Below are positions 33,683-41,381 of a stretch of 49,398 bases of DNA, in pieces. The stretch's first letter is position 1, and the number at the start of each line of letters is the position of its first letter. The stretch is from contig DXLU01000036.1 of assembly GCA_019414565.1 (NCBI GenBank), forward strand, positions 1-49,398. The letters run 5' to 3'. This DNA comes from Collinsella sp. Lineage in GTDB: Bacteria; Actinomycetota; Coriobacteriia; Coriobacteriales; Coriobacteriaceae. The position numbers and the translations under genes are program-made. The notes under the pieces are model-generated. The model searched no databases and was not told where the DNA came from. It saw nothing but the letters and a program-made list of their open reading frames with translations.

Positions 33683-35158
33683 ATGGCATCAGACGTTCGC
33701 GTCCGCTTTGCACCCTCACCCACGGGCAAGCTGCACATCGGCGGCGCCCGCACCGCTATCTATAACTGGGCTTTCGCCCGTGCAAACGGCGGCACGTTCA
33801 TCCTGCGCATCGACGACACCGACCCCACCCGCTCCACCGACGAGAATACGCAGATCATCCTGCGCGCCATGCGTTGGCTGGGCCTGGACTGGGACGAGGG
33901 TCCCGAGGTGGGCGGCGACTTTGGCCCCTACGCCCAGACCGAGCGCCTGGACCTGTACAAGCAGGCCGCCCAGAAGCTTTGGGACGAGGGCAAGGCCTAT
34001 CCCTGCTTCTGCACCAAGGAGCAGCTCGACGCCGATCGCAAGGCCGCGCAGGAGCGCAAGGACCCCTTCCAGGGCTATCAGCGCCGTTGCCGCGATCTTG
34101 ATCCCGAGGAGGCCCGCCGCCGCATCGAGGCCGGCGAGCCCTACGTCCTGCGCATCAAGGTGCCCGAGGACCGCGGCGACGTCGTCATCCACGATGCCGT
34201 CCACGGCGAGGTGACCTTCGACGCCAAGGAGCTCGACGACTTTGTCATCTTCCGCTCCGATGGCACGCCCACGTACAACTTCGCGACCGTCGTCGACGAC
34301 GCCATGATGAAGATCACCCATGTCATCCGCGGCGACGACCACCTGTCCAACACCCCGCGCCAGGTCATGGTCTACGAAGCCCTCGGCGCGCCCGTGCCCA
34401 CGTTCGCCCACATCTCCATGATCCTGGGCGCCGACGGCAAGAAGCTCTCCAAGCGCCATGGCGCCACCTCGGTGGAGGAGTACCGCGACGCCGGCTACCT
34501 TTCCGACGCCTTCGTCAACTACCTGGCGCTGCTCGGCTGGTCGCTCGACGGCGAGACCACAATCATTCCGCGCGATGTCTTGGCCAGCAAGTTCTCGCTC
34601 GACCGCATCTCCAAGAACCCGGCGACCTTCGACCCAAAGAAACTCGACTGGGTCAACGCCGAGTACATCAACGGCATGTCCGATGCCCAGTTTGCCGACG
34701 AGATCATGGTCCCCGAGCTGCACGAGGCGGGTCTCATCGAGGGCAACGTCGAGTACGGCGAGGACTGGATCGACGCGCTTGCCGCAATCGTCAAGCCGCG
34801 CACCAAGATGCCGGCCGACGCCGTGACCGTCGCCGCTCCCATCTTCGCTACGGCCGAGACGCTCGAGTATGACGAGAAATCCGTTAACAAGGGCCTGGCT
34901 AAGGAAGGCATGGGCGTCATTCTGGATGCCGCCAAGGCCGCGCTCGAGGGCGTGGACAAGTGGACTGCCGAGGCCATCGACGCCGCGCTTGAGCCGCTGC
35001 CCGAGCAGATGGACCTTAAGAAGCGCGTGGTGTTCCAGGCCGTGCGCGTCGCCGTCTGCGGCAACATGGTGAGCCCCCCGCTGGGCGAGACCATGGCGCT
35101 CGTCGGCCGCGACGACTGCCTGGCACGCATCGACCGCGCCCGCACGATGGCGCTGTAA
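33683..35158 (+). CDS. gltX: Glutamyl-tRNA synthetase
   Basis: A 491-residue class I aminoacyl-tRNA synthetase. The HIGH equivalent is FAPSPTGKLHIGGARTA near residue 18 and the KMSKS equivalent is GKKLSKRHG about residue 255. FILRIDDTDPTRS and IRGDDHLSNTPRQ are typical of bacterial GluRS. The C-terminal ~170 residues are the helical anticodon-binding part. GAGGAG lies just before the ATG at 33683; an upstream reading from 33611 has no ribosome site. Whether it also charges tRNA-Gln cannot be told here. Confidence 0.96.
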   Translation: MASDVRVRFAPSPTGKLHIGGARTAIYNWAFARANGGTFILRIDDTDPTRSTDENTQIILRAMRWLGLDWDEGPEVGGDFGPYAQTERLDLYKQAAQKLWDEGKAYPCFCTKEQLDADRKAAQERKDPFQGYQRRCRDLDPEEARRRIEAGEPYVLRIKVPEDRGDVVIHDAVHGEVTFDAKELDDFVIFRSDGTPTYNFATVVDDAMMKITHVIRGDDHLSNTPRQVMVYEALGAPVPTFAHISMILGADGKKLSKRHGATSVEEYRDAGYLSDAFVNYLALLGWSLDGETTIIPRDVLASKFSLDRISKNPATFDPKKLDWVNAEYINGMSDAQFADEIMVPELHEAGLIEGNVEYGEDWIDALAAIVKPRTKMPADAVTVAAPIFATAETLEYDEKSVNKGLAKEGMGVILDAAKAALEGVDKWTAEAIDAALEPLPEQMDLKKRVVFQAVRVAVCGNMVSPPLGETMALVGRDDCLARIDRARTMAL

Positions 35159-35181
35159 TCGCTGCGCAAACGTTTGTATCC

Positions 35182-35215
35182 GAGCCCCGTTCACTCAGAG
35201 CGGGGCTCTTGTTTC
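35182..35215 (+). terminator. Rho-independent terminator of gltX
   Basis: Stem GAGCCCCG/CGGGGCTC (35182-35189 and 35201-35208) followed by TTGTTTCT, 24 bases after the stop. Confidence 0.82.
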
Positions 35216-35247
35216 TGTAGACGTATGGGATAGGAGGTGCTGGGGCC

Positions 35248-37701
35248 ATGGCCGAGCAACTGTCGCTGTTTGGTTCACCGGAACCGGAGGAAGCTCCGGT
35301 GAAGCCCAAGCCTGCCGCTGCCTCGGCTCAGTCTAAGCCTGCGCCCGAGCCCCCTGCCGCCTACGCGAGCGTGCTCCTCGACATCCCCACCCGTGCGCTG
35401 TCGGAACCGTTTGCTTACGGCATCCCCGAGTCCCTTGCCAACGAGGTCCAGATCGGGTCCACGGTCCTGGTCCACTTTGGTAACCGTGCCGCCGCGGGCT
35501 ATGTCGTCGACATTGCGCCTGATCTGGGCTATCTGCCGGGCAACAACGCCCTCGACCCCGTGCGCATCAAGCCCATCGAGGCTATCCTCAGCAAACCGCT
35601 CTTTACCGCCGAGGCTGCACGCATTGCGCGTTGGATGAGCCGCGAGTATGTCGCGACGCTTTCCGAATGCTTGCGCCTGTTCTTGCCCCCGGGCGGAAGT
35701 CCACGTGTCGTGAAGGGCGATGACGGGGCGTGGACGGTTGAGCGCCCGGCCGTCAAGCCTATCCAAAACCGCTGGGTGATGCTTACGCCCGATGGCTTTG
35801 ACTATTCGCCACCCAAGACCGCGGTCCGCCAGCGCCAGCTCATCGAGGCGCTGCAGTGCGGCCCGGTCACGACTCGCGACCTCAACCTTCTCTATAACAG
35901 CATGTCGGCGACCATCAAGGCGCTCGAAAAGCGCGGCGTCGTGGTGGTGGAGGAACGCCGTGCGTGGCGTGGCTGCAGCGAGCAGACCACGCTGTCCTCG
36001 GCAAGCGGCAAGGCGCCGGTTTCCCTTACCAACGGCCAGCAACGGGCACTCGCGCAGATTGAGCGCGCCCGTCTGGACGCTCATGGCGACGTGGTGCTGG
36101 TTGACGGCGTCACCGGCTCCGGCAAAACCGAGGTTTACCTCTCCGCTATCGAGCGCGTGCTCGCGGCAGGCCGCTCTGCATGCGTGCTCGTGCCCGAGAT
36201 TTCGCTGACGGCCCAGACCGTCGGCCGCTTCCGCTCGCGCTTTGGCGAGACGGTCGCCGTTTTCCACTCGCGTCTTTCTGCTGGCGAGCGTCTGGACCAG
36301 TGGGATATGGTTGCCTGCGGTGCCGCCCGCGTGGTCGTGGGCGCCCGCTCGGCGCTCTTTTGCCCGCTCAGCGACTTGGGCCTCATCATCATCGACGAGG
36401 AGCACGAGACCAGCTACAAGCAAGGGTCCAGTCCGCGCTACCATGCGCGCGAGGTGGCAGCCGAGATGGCGCGCCGCTATCGCTGCCCGCTCGTGCTGGG
36501 GTCGGCCACGCCTTCTGCCGAAGCGCTCGATCGCTGCCGTCGCGGAACGTACGGCGGTGCCACGTGGACGCGCGTCGAGATGCCCGAGCGCCCCGGACAC
36601 GCCGTGCTGCCTACGGTCCGCATTGCCGACCTGCGTCGCGAGTTCGCACACGGCAGCCGCTCCATGTTCTCAAAACCGCTGATGGAAGGCCTGGAGCGTG
36701 TGGTCGAGCGCCGCGAGAAGGCCGTGCTTCTGCATAACCGCCGTGGCTTTGCGCCATTCCTGATGTGCCGCGAGTGCGGCTGCGTCCCCACCTGCAACCA
36801 CTGCTCCACCGCGCTTACGTATCACGAGCGCACGCACACGCTGCAGTGTCACACATGCGGTTCGTCTTGGCGCGTGCAGCCCTATCCGGCGCCCACAAGC
36901 CGTTGCCCCAAATGTGGCAGTCGCTACCTGGCAAAAATGGGGCTGGGCACGCAGCAGATCGAGGACGCACTGCACCAGATGCTGCCCGAGGACGTCGCCA
37001 TCATCCGCATGGATGCCGACTCCACGCGCGGCAAGGATGCGCACAAAAAGCTGCTCGAGCAGTTCGATGCGGCCGATTGCGCCGTGTTGCTGGGCACCCA
37101 AATGATCGCAAAGGGTCTCGATTTTCCCGAGGTCACGCTCGTGGGCGTGGTCAATGCCGACTTCGCCCTCAAGCTGCCCGATTTCCGCGCAGGGGAGCGC
37201 GCCTACGATCTGCTGGAACAGGTGGCGGGCCGTGCCGGTCGCGGCGATCGTCCCGGTGAGGTGATCATCCAGACCTACCTGCCCGAGGATCCGGTCATTC
37301 GCGCCGTCGCTGAGCACGACCGTTCGATCTTTACCGACTACGACCTGGACCAGCGGCGCGACGCGCTGTATCCGCCCTTTGTGCGCCTGGTCAACATCTT
37401 GGTGTGGTCGGCAAACCGAGACGACGCGCAGGACTACATTGGGCGCATTGCAAAGCTTCTTAAGCGCCGCTGGCATGCCGCCGCGCCCGACTTTTTGAGG
37501 GCGGGGAGTGCCATGCCGCAGGTGCTGGGCCCGGCTTCGTGTGTAATCGAGAGAGCCAAGGACCGTTACCGCTTCCATCTGCTTGTGAAGTCGCCCGTGG
37601 GGTACCATGTCTCTGATGATATCGACGCCTGCCTCAAAGAGGTGGGCTCCGTGCGCGGCGTAAGCGTGAGCGTTGACGTCGATGCCTATGATTTGATGTA
37701 A
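35248..37701 (+). CDS. priA: Primosomal protein N' (replication restart helicase PriA)
   Basis: An 817-residue DNA helicase. The first ~35 residues are a Pro/Lys/Ala-rich lead. An N-terminal DNA-binding part follows (about 40-250). The helicase core has GVTGSGKTEVY (about 287-297), IIDEEHETSYKQ (about 380) and LGSATPSAEAL. The zinc-binding cysteines are arranged as CRECGCVPTCNHC, then CHTCG and CPKCGS (about 507-556). A C-terminal helicase lobe holds LGTQMIAKGLDFPEVTLVGV and AGRAGRGDRPGEVIIQTY. TAGGAGGTGC precedes the ATG at 35248. It heads the conserved priA-def-fmt-rsmB order. Confidence 0.96.
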   Translation: MAEQLSLFGSPEPEEAPVKPKPAAASAQSKPAPEPPAAYASVLLDIPTRALSEPFAYGIPESLANEVQIGSTVLVHFGNRAAAGYVVDIAPDLGYLPGNNALDPVRIKPIEAILSKPLFTAEAARIARWMSREYVATLSECLRLFLPPGGSPRVVKGDDGAWTVERPAVKPIQNRWVMLTPDGFDYSPPKTAVRQRQLIEALQCGPVTTRDLNLLYNSMSATIKALEKRGVVVVEERRAWRGCSEQTTLSSASGKAPVSLTNGQQRALAQIERARLDAHGDVVLVDGVTGSGKTEVYLSAIERVLAAGRSACVLVPEISLTAQTVGRFRSRFGETVAVFHSRLSAGERLDQWDMVACGAARVVVGARSALFCPLSDLGLIIIDEEHETSYKQGSSPRYHAREVAAEMARRYRCPLVLGSATPSAEALDRCRRGTYGGATWTRVEMPERPGHAVLPTVRIADLRREFAHGSRSMFSKPLMEGLERVVERREKAVLLHNRRGFAPFLMCRECGCVPTCNHCSTALTYHERTHTLQCHTCGSSWRVQPYPAPTSRCPKCGSRYLAKMGLGTQQIEDALHQMLPEDVAIIRMDADSTRGKDAHKKLLEQFDAADCAVLLGTQMIAKGLDFPEVTLVGVVNADFALKLPDFRAGERAYDLLEQVAGRAGRGDRPGEVIIQTYLPEDPVIRAVAEHDRSIFTDYDLDQRRDALYPPFVRLVNILVWSANRDDAQDYIGRIAKLLKRRWHAAAPDFLRAGSAMPQVLGPASCVIERAKDRYRFHLLVKSPVGYHVSDDIDACLKEVGSVRGVSVSVDVDAYDLM

Positions 37702-37719
37702 CAACCCGAAAGGATGGCC

Positions 37720-38256
37720 ATGGAAGCCAACGGAATCGTACTGTCGCCCGACCCTCGCCTGCGTCAGGAGTGCGCCGTGATCGAGGAGATCACCCCGGCG
37801 ATCGAGGCGCTTGCCGAGAAGATGAAGAAGATGATGTTCGACAACGGCGGTTGCGGCCTGGCTGCTCCGCAGATCGGCGAGCTTATTCAACTCGTCACCA
37901 TCGACTGCGACTACAGCGACAAGAACGACTACGACCCGTACGTGCTCATCAACCCTGTCATTGTTGAGCAGAGCGACCATCTGGTGCCGTTTAGCGAGGG
38001 CTGCCTGTCCATCCCTGGCATTAGCTGCGAGATCGAGCGTCCCGACCATGTCGTCGTCGAGGCGTACGACTTGGACGCAAACCTGATTCGCTATGAGGCT
38101 TCGGGCGACCTGTTCTGCGTGTGCCTGCAGCACGAGATCGATCACCTGCACGGCAACACCATGTTCGAGCGACTGAAGCCGATGCAGAGGCTCAAGGCGG
38201 TCAAGGAGTACCAGGACGCCCTGGCCCGCGGCGCTCGACCGGGCGAGACGGAGTAG
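37720..38256 (+). CDS. def: Peptide deformylase
   Basis: A 178-residue metalloenzyme removing the N-formyl group of nascent proteins. The three family motifs are present: GCGLAAPQIG (about 45-53), EGCLSIPG (about 93) and QHEIDHLHG (about 139), giving the Cys-His-His metal site. The ATG at 37720 is chosen because AAAGGA lies 5-6 bases upstream; the ATG at 37714 overlaps that site. It starts 18 bases after priA and is functionally linked to fmt. Confidence 0.95.
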   Translation: MEANGIVLSPDPRLRQECAVIEEITPAIEALAEKMKKMMFDNGGCGLAAPQIGELIQLVTIDCDYSDKNDYDPYVLINPVIVEQSDHLVPFSEGCLSIPGISCEIERPDHVVVEAYDLDANLIRYEASGDLFCVCLQHEIDHLHGNTMFERLKPMQRLKAVKEYQDALARGARPGETE

Positions 38257-38264
38257 TTTTGTCC

Positions 38265-38360
38265 GTCCCCGGGGCGCCTGCCTATATCATCCCGTGCTCA
38301 AACATTCTCGCTGCGCTGCGAAACTGCGCGCGGGACGATATAGGCGGGCGCCCCGGGGAC
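38265..38360. repeat. 96-bp palindrome between def and fmt
   Basis: 30-base arms at 38265-38294 and 38331-38360 match at 28 of 30 positions and begin and end with GTCCCCGGGGCGCC and its complement. The 36-base centre is unpaired or weakly paired. It starts 9 bases after the def stop and has no T-run. The remaining ~215 bases before fmt show no gene. A T-rich stretch at 38450-38490 includes TATATT as a possible -10, and GAGAGGAG lies before the fmt ATG. Confidence 0.85.
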
Positions 38361-38577
38361 TACGTTGACGCTGCTTGTCTCGCCCGGGTGCCGTCGGGCC
38401 AGGGAGGGGCGTCTTCGCTGATAGGTGCTTTGTTGGGAGGGCTGCTTTTATGCGGCTCTTTCTTTGTTTTTGGGTATATTTGTTTCAGTTGAACTATTCT
38501 TACGGCTGGGCGCGCTTGCGACCAAGAACGCTTTTTTGTAGCCGTCTCGATTCGTTATTGAGAGGAGACTAACTTTT

Positions 38578-39498
38578 ATGCGTATTGTGTTTATGGGTAC
38601 GCCTGATTTTGCTGTGCCTTCGCTGACTTCGCTTGTTGCGGCTGGTAATGAGGTTGCGCTCGTTATTACTCGTCCCGATGCTGTTCGTGGGCGAGGTAAG
38701 AAGCTAGAGCCGTCTCCTGTTAAGGCTAAGGCACTGGAGCTGGGGTTGCCGGTCATTGAGGCTAATCGTATGACGCCTGAGGTTGTTGAGGTGCTCAAGG
38801 CTGCCCAGGCTGATATTTTCTGTGTGGCTGCCTATGGTTGCATTTTGCCCGATGAGGTGCTGCATATGGCGCCGCTTGGTATTGTGAATGTTCATGCTTC
38901 GCTGCTGCCTCGTTGGCGTGGCGCTGCTCCCATTCAGCGTGCGATTCTCGCTGGTGATGAGGTTGCTGGCGTTTCTATCATGCGCATCGGGCACGGCGTG
39001 GATACTGGTGCTTATTGTGCTCAGGCTTCCACGTCGGTTGCCGGTAAGCATGCTGAGGCGCTGACCATGGAGCTTGGTGAGCTTGGCGGTAAACTGCTTG
39101 CCGATACGCTTCCTTCTCTTGCCGATGGCACCGCCGTGTGGACTGAACAGGATGAGGCACTCGTTACCCATGCTGCCAAGATTTCTAAGCAGGAGATGCG
39201 CCTGGATCCGCACATGGCGGCGCTTGATTGCGTGCGTCATGTGCTGGCCTCGTCCGATACCGCGCCTGCTCGTTGCGTGATTGCCGGCAAGACCGTGCGC
39301 GTGCTCGATGCTGCGGCGGCTGATGTGTCGCTCGGCGAGGGTCAGGTTCTCGTTAAGGCCAAGCGTGTTTACCTGGGCCTTTCTGATGGCTCGGTTGAAC
39401 TGCTCGAGGTTAAGCCTGATGGCAAGCGTGCTATGACTGCTTCTGCTTGGGCTGCTGGCCTGCAGGGTGCCGATCTTTCGTGGGGTGTATTGTCATGA
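38578..39498 (+). CDS. fmt: Methionyl-tRNA formyltransferase
   Basis: A 306-residue enzyme formylating initiator Met-tRNA. It has MRIVFMGTPDFAVPSL at the N-terminus, VITRPDAVRGRGKK, the catalytic-region VNVHASLLPRWRGAAPIQRA (Asn-His) and a DTGA pattern in GHGVDTGAYC. A C-terminal OB-like domain starts near 205. GAGGAG is placed before the ATG at 38578. Codon use is clearly T-rich at third positions (GCT, GTT, CGT, GAT) compared with the neighbouring genes. It overlaps rsmB by 4 bases. Confidence 0.96.
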   Translation: MRIVFMGTPDFAVPSLTSLVAAGNEVALVITRPDAVRGRGKKLEPSPVKAKALELGLPVIEANRMTPEVVEVLKAAQADIFCVAAYGCILPDEVLHMAPLGIVNVHASLLPRWRGAAPIQRAILAGDEVAGVSIMRIGHGVDTGAYCAQASTSVAGKHAEALTMELGELGGKLLADTLPSLADGTAVWTEQDEALVTHAAKISKQEMRLDPHMAALDCVRHVLASSDTAPARCVIAGKTVRVLDAAAADVSLGEGQVLVKAKRVYLGLSDGSVELLEVKPDGKRAMTASAWAAGLQGADLSWGVLS

Positions 39499-40895
39499 GC
39501 AAGCTGTCTCCCGCGCGCAAGCTTGCGCTCGATGTACTGATGGAGGCCGATCGTCGCGGCATGTATGCGCGCGACGTGCTGTCCTCTCGCGCATCGGCCA
39601 AGGCCATTGACCAGCGCGATTCTGCGTTTGCCGCTCGCCTGGCGCTCGGTGTTGCCGCCACGCAGGGTATTTTGGACGAGCTGCTCGATCAGTTTCTCGA
39701 TAAGCCCAAAAAGGTTGCGCCGCGTGTTCGCATGGCGCTTCGTATCTCGGCCTTCGAGATGCTCTATCTGCATACGCCGGGCCGCGTTGCCGTAAGTCAG
39801 GGTGTTGAGCTGGTGCGCAGTGGTGCTAAGTCTGCTGCGGGCCTGGCAAACGCGGTGCTACACAAGGTTGCGGACAACGTTGAGGACTTCGCCACGGCAT
39901 CCGACGTGGATGAGTCCGAGCGACGCTTGGTTCGTCTGTCGCGCCTGATGGGTCTTCCGCGCTGGCTATGCGCTCGCATTATGGCGTCGTTTGACACTCC
40001 AGAGGGTGCGCTCGGCTTCGCCGGCAATCTGGCGCCCGCGCCGCTCGCTTTACACGAGAACGCCTTTGCAACCAAACCTGATCCGTACCTATCGCAGCTT
40101 GTGGCGCCTGTGTTCCCTGGCTGTCATGCTCCGATCGATGCTCAGGTTACGGTTGCGTCGGGCGTATTTGAGCGTGCTGCTGCCGTGGCCTCGGACCTTA
40201 ACGCCCAGCTTATCGCCACAGCTGCCACGCGCCCTGGTAGCTGCCTTGAGATTGGTGCCGGCCGTGGCACCAAGACCTATGTGATGATGTGCCAGGCCAA
40301 GCGTGCGGGCTATGAGCGTCAGCATACGGCGCTCGATCTGCATGATCGCAAGTGCGATCTGAATCTTGCTCGTCTGCATAAGGCCGGTATTCAGGGCGTT
40401 CGCACGGTTTCGGGTGATGCCTGCGAGCTTAATGAGGTGCTCACATCGTTTGATGCCATGCTTGGCGAGCCGGTTAAGTTCGACACGGTCTTTATCGATG
40501 CGCCGTGCTCTGGCACCGGAACCATGCGCCGTCATCCTGAGATACCGTGGCGCCTGACCGAAAAAGATGTGACGGTTGAGCTGCCCAAGCTGCAGCTGAC
40601 GATGCTCAAGGAAGCCGCTGCGCGCGTGGCTGCCGGCGGCGAGCTCATCTATGCGACGTGCTCGGTTTTCGACGAGGAGAACACGCAGGTCGTGGAAGCG
40701 TTTCTGAACTCTCCCGAGGGTACCGGTTTTAGCCTGGAGCCGCTCTCCGAGGCGCAGATTCTGCAACTCCCCGAGTTCGATCAGGCCAAGAAGCTCGTTT
40801 CCGTACGCCAAAACTCTCGAGGCCTTTTCCAAAGCGTGCCGGTAAACGCCGACTCCTACGACGGTCACTTCTGCGCCAGATTGGTTCGCAAATAA
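39495..40895 (+). CDS. rsmB: 16S rRNA (cytosine-967 C5)-methyltransferase RsmB
   Basis: A 466-residue RNA methyltransferase. The N-terminal ~135 residues are a NusB-like RNA-binding domain (SPARKLALDVLMEADRRG, then LRISAFEMLYLHTPGRVAV). The catalytic domain has LEIGAGRGTKTYVMM (SAM site), ALDLHDRKC, the motif IV cysteine in DAPCSGTGTMRRHPE and the motif VI catalytic cysteine in YATCSVFDEEN. ATGA overlap with fmt fixes the start at 39495. Last gene of the housekeeping run. Confidence 0.93.
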   Translation: MSKLSPARKLALDVLMEADRRGMYARDVLSSRASAKAIDQRDSAFAARLALGVAATQGILDELLDQFLDKPKKVAPRVRMALRISAFEMLYLHTPGRVAVSQGVELVRSGAKSAAGLANAVLHKVADNVEDFATASDVDESERRLVRLSRLMGLPRWLCARIMASFDTPEGALGFAGNLAPAPLALHENAFATKPDPYLSQLVAPVFPGCHAPIDAQVTVASGVFERAAAVASDLNAQLIATAATRPGSCLEIGAGRGTKTYVMMCQAKRAGYERQHTALDLHDRKCDLNLARLHKAGIQGVRTVSGDACELNEVLTSFDAMLGEPVKFDTVFIDAPCSGTGTMRRHPEIPWRLTEKDVTVELPKLQLTMLKEAAARVAAGGELIYATCSVFDEENTQVVEAFLNSPEGTGFSLEPLSEAQILQLPEFDQAKKLVSVRQNSRGLFQSVPVNADSYDGHFCARLVRK

Positions 40896-40900
40896 TTACT

Positions 40901-40969
40901 AAGTTGCGGTGAAATAGGGATTGAATATCGGCTTCTAACCGCCAAACAGTCCTTATTTCACCGCAACTC
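40901..40969. repeat. 69-bp palindromic repeat, copy 2
   Basis: Same length as copy 1 at 24698 and in the opposite orientation, with arms AAGTTGCGGTGAAATAG (40901-40917) and the near-complement ending at 40967. The flanks of the centre also align with copy 1 (TGAATAT, AAACAG). It begins 5 bases after the rsmB stop, again next to a 3' gene end facing a convergent gene. Confidence 0.85.
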
Positions 40970-41016
40970 ATAAGGAAACCTGGCAGATAATTAGCTACCC
41001 ATAGCGCAAAGAAATA

Positions 41017-41046
41017 GCCCCGCGATCGGTGTGTCGGTCGCGGGGC
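41017..41046 (-). terminator. Terminator of the zinc-ribbon protein gene
   Basis: Stem GCCCCGCGA/TCGCGGGGC (41017-41025 and 41038-41046). On the minus strand it is followed by TATTTCTTTG. It lies 11 bases after the stop. Confidence 0.7.
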
Positions 41047-41056
41047 GGCTTAGTTT

Positions 41057-41293
41057 CTAGTGGTTGTGTGGGCAGTTAGCGCAGCAGCCGCTGGTGGCGC
41101 TGGTGCTGGAGCCGCCGCTTCGCTGGTCGGTGTTGTAGAAACCGCTGCCCTCAAATTTAATGCTGCTGGCCGAGAACGTTTTGGCCGCCGGGGCACCGCA
41201 GCTCGGGCACACGACCTCGGGAGTCTCGGACATGGGATGCTCAACCTCAAACACGTTGCCGCAGCTCGAGCACTTGTAATCGTAGCGCGCCAT
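41057..41293 (-). CDS. FmdB-family zinc-ribbon protein
   Basis: A 78-residue protein. It starts MARYDYKCSSCGNVFEVEH and continues to VVCPSCGAPAAKTFSASS, so two CxxC knuckles form one zinc ribbon (about 8-34). The Gly/Ser/Thr-rich C-terminus ends CCANCPHNH, which adds a Cys/His cluster. FmdB-type proteins are putative regulators of amide metabolism in a few bacteria, but most, like this one, have no proven function. AAGGAAG precedes the ATG. Confidence 0.88.
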   Translation of the reverse strand: MARYDYKCSSCGNVFEVEHPMSETPEVVCPSCGAPAAKTFSASSIKFEGSGFYNTDQRSGGSSTSATSGCCANCPHNH

Positions 41294-41381
41294 AATACTT
41301 CCTTTTCAGCACAAAGCGGGCAGATTACTCTGCCCGCAAAAATTCAAACGTCTGTAACTGTACCCTATATCGGGCGTTTTA

